A stretch of DNA of 64,000 bases from Mycobacterium interjectum (GTDB lineage Bacteria; Actinomycetota; Actinomycetes; Mycobacteriales; Mycobacteriaceae): the NCBI GenBank assembly GCA_002102225.1, contig LQPB01000057.1, positions 38,602 through 102,601 on the forward strand, written 5' to 3'. The notes beneath the pieces were generated by a model. It searched no databases and was not told the origin of the DNA. It saw only the letters and a list, made by a program, of their open reading frames with translations. Each line of letters starts with the position of its first letter. The first letter of the stretch is position 1. The position numbers and the translations under genes are program-made. This document shows, one piece after another, positions 63,024-64,000 of the stretch.

Positions 63024-64000
63024 CTAGACGCCCAGCAGCCGCATCGACGCCCACAGCGCCAGCACCGCGACCACCAGCGCCGCGGGCACCGTGCACAGCC
63101 CGAGGCGGGTGTACTCGCCCACGCCGGCGTCGACGTCGTGGCGGCGCAGCACGCGCCGCCACAGCAGGTTCGACAGCGAACCCACGTAGGTCAGGTTGGG
63201 CCCGATGTTGACCCCGATCAGGACGGCCAGGATGGCCCCGGCGCCGCCGTGCACGACCAGCGGCAGCAGCACCAGCGTGGCGGGCAGATTGTTCACGACG
63301 TTCGCCAGCAGCGCGGCGATCGCGGCGATCGCGAGCAGCGCGGCCAGTCCCGACCCGGACGGCAACACGGACGACATCGCCCTGTCCATCCCGTTGACCA
63401 TGACCGCGCGCACCACTACGCCCAGCGCCAACACGAACACCAGGAACGACACGTGCGCCGAGCGCACGATGTCGGCCACGGAGGTGTGGCGACGGCTCAG
63501 GCTGCGCACCGCCAGCACCGACGCGCCGATGAGCGCCACCCACGCGGGGGCGACCCCCACGGACTGGCCGACCACGAACCCGGTCAGCGTCAGCCCGACC
63601 ACCACCAACACGAACACCGGCGGCCGCGGCGCCGGGCCCAGTTCCTCCGGGTTGGGCTGCACGCGCAGGTCACCGGCGAAGAACCACCGGAAGATCACGT
63701 ACAGCGTCGCCACCGCGCCCAGCCACGGCAACGCCATCAGCACCGTGAACCTGGTGAACGAGAGGTTGGCGGTATGAAACGCCAGCAGGTTGGTCAGGTT
63801 CGACACCGGCAGCAGCAGCGAGGCCCCATTGGCCAGATGGGCTGTGGCATAGGCGTATGGCCGCACCGGGGTGCGCAGCCGCCGCACGGCGACCAGCACC
63901 ACCGGGGTCAGCAACACCACCGCGGCATCCAGGCTCAGCACGGCGGTGATCAGGGAGGCGACGACGAATACCCGCCCCAGCAGGCCGGCCGACCCCACCC
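63024..64000 (-). CDS. ArsB-like ion permease, C-terminal part
   Basis: The gene runs off the right edge, so the N-terminus is not seen; at least 325 residues remain of about 410 expected for Rv3578 (arsB2). About nine membrane helices are visible, with the ion-transporter motifs ANGASLLLPVSNLTNLLAF and ANVVNNLPATLVLLPLV plus IGVNIGPNLTYVGSLSNLLWRR, which are the paired hairpin loops of the ArsB/SLC13-like superfamily. Arsenite export is the usual label but the substrate is uncertain, as no arsR or arsC stands nearby. Confidence 0.85.
   Translation of the reverse strand, partial: VGSAGLLGRVFVVASLITAVLSLDAAVVLLTPVVLVAVRRLRTPVRPYAYATAHLANGASLLLPVSNLTNLLAFHTANLSFTRFTVLMALPWLGAVATLYVIFRWFFAGDLRVQPNPEELGPAPRPPVFVLVVVGLTLTGFVVGQSVGVAPAWVALIGASVLAVRSLSRRHTSVADIVRSAHVSFLVFVLALGVVVRAVMVNGMDRAMSSVLPSGSGLAALLAIAAIAALLANVVNNLPATLVLLPLVVHGGAGAILAVLIGVNIGPNLTYVGSLSNLLWRRVLRRHDVDAGVGEYTRLGLCTVPAALVVAVLALWASMRLLGV

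Overview
The window is GC-rich actinobacterial DNA from a slow-growing Mycobacterium. The evidence is PE and PPE proteins, an EsxV/EsxW pair, Lsr2, CarD, LpqE/LpqF/LpqG lipoproteins, and a gene order that follows the M. tuberculosis Rv3634c to Rv3578 block from end to end. PE_PGRS genes and the espACD genes expected between ephA and ftsH are absent, and dispersed hairpin repeats are present; this fits the M. avium complex or a relative. The species call is inference, and all comparisons with M. tuberculosis are from memory, without a database search.

Layout. 1-5.2 kb: end of a nucleotide-sugar epimerase, the ppgS glycosyltransferase with its small membrane partner, a flippase-like membrane protein, a DUF475 membrane protein, an unknown coiled-coil membrane protein and ppa. 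5.3-9.4 kb: a compact + strand run of dacB, a DUF2342 metalloprotease, tilS and hpt. 9.4-15.8 kb: lpqG, whose signal-peptide region carries an in-frame stop, then two PE/PPE pairs, a DUF732 protein, a small HTH protein and esxW-esxV. 15.8-19.5 kb: ephA, a luciferase-like monooxygenase and an alcohol dehydrogenase in one overlapping operon, plus a VOC protein.

19.7-31.3 kb is a long + strand housekeeping run: ftsH, the folate genes folE-folP-folB-folK, two membrane proteins, a DUF2520 protein, then panC-panD-coaX (pantothenate and CoA) and lysS. lsr2 and clpC1 follow, each with a good intrinsic terminator. 35.0-36.6 kb is a cobalamin-riboswitch operon (cbtB, cbtA, phosphatase-like protein). 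Then come lpqF and mhuD, a hydrolase, and a GMC dehydrogenase with its Tat-exported partner.

41.9-49.3 kb is a seven-gene overlapping operon homologous to M. tuberculosis Rv0081-Rv0087: an ArsR regulator plus six hydrogenase-4 / complex-I-like subunits. Its large subunit lacks the nickel-binding cysteines, so it is probably not a hydrogenase. This is the best candidate for an uncharacterised system in the window. 49.3-64 kb returns to the conserved block: mutY, canB, a proline-rich membrane protein, radA-disA, lpqE, carD-ispD-ispF, cysS, an rRNA methyltransferase, a glycerophosphodiesterase whose signal peptide lies in a repeat element, a large LuxR-type regulator and a truncated arsB-like permease.

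Regulatory themes. Seven genes show a TANNNT -10 box exactly six bases before the start codon and no good Shine-Dalgarno, which predicts leaderless transcripts. lysS and cysS share an identical 18-base promoter/start sequence. No tRNA, rRNA, insertion sequence, prophage or CRISPR array was seen.
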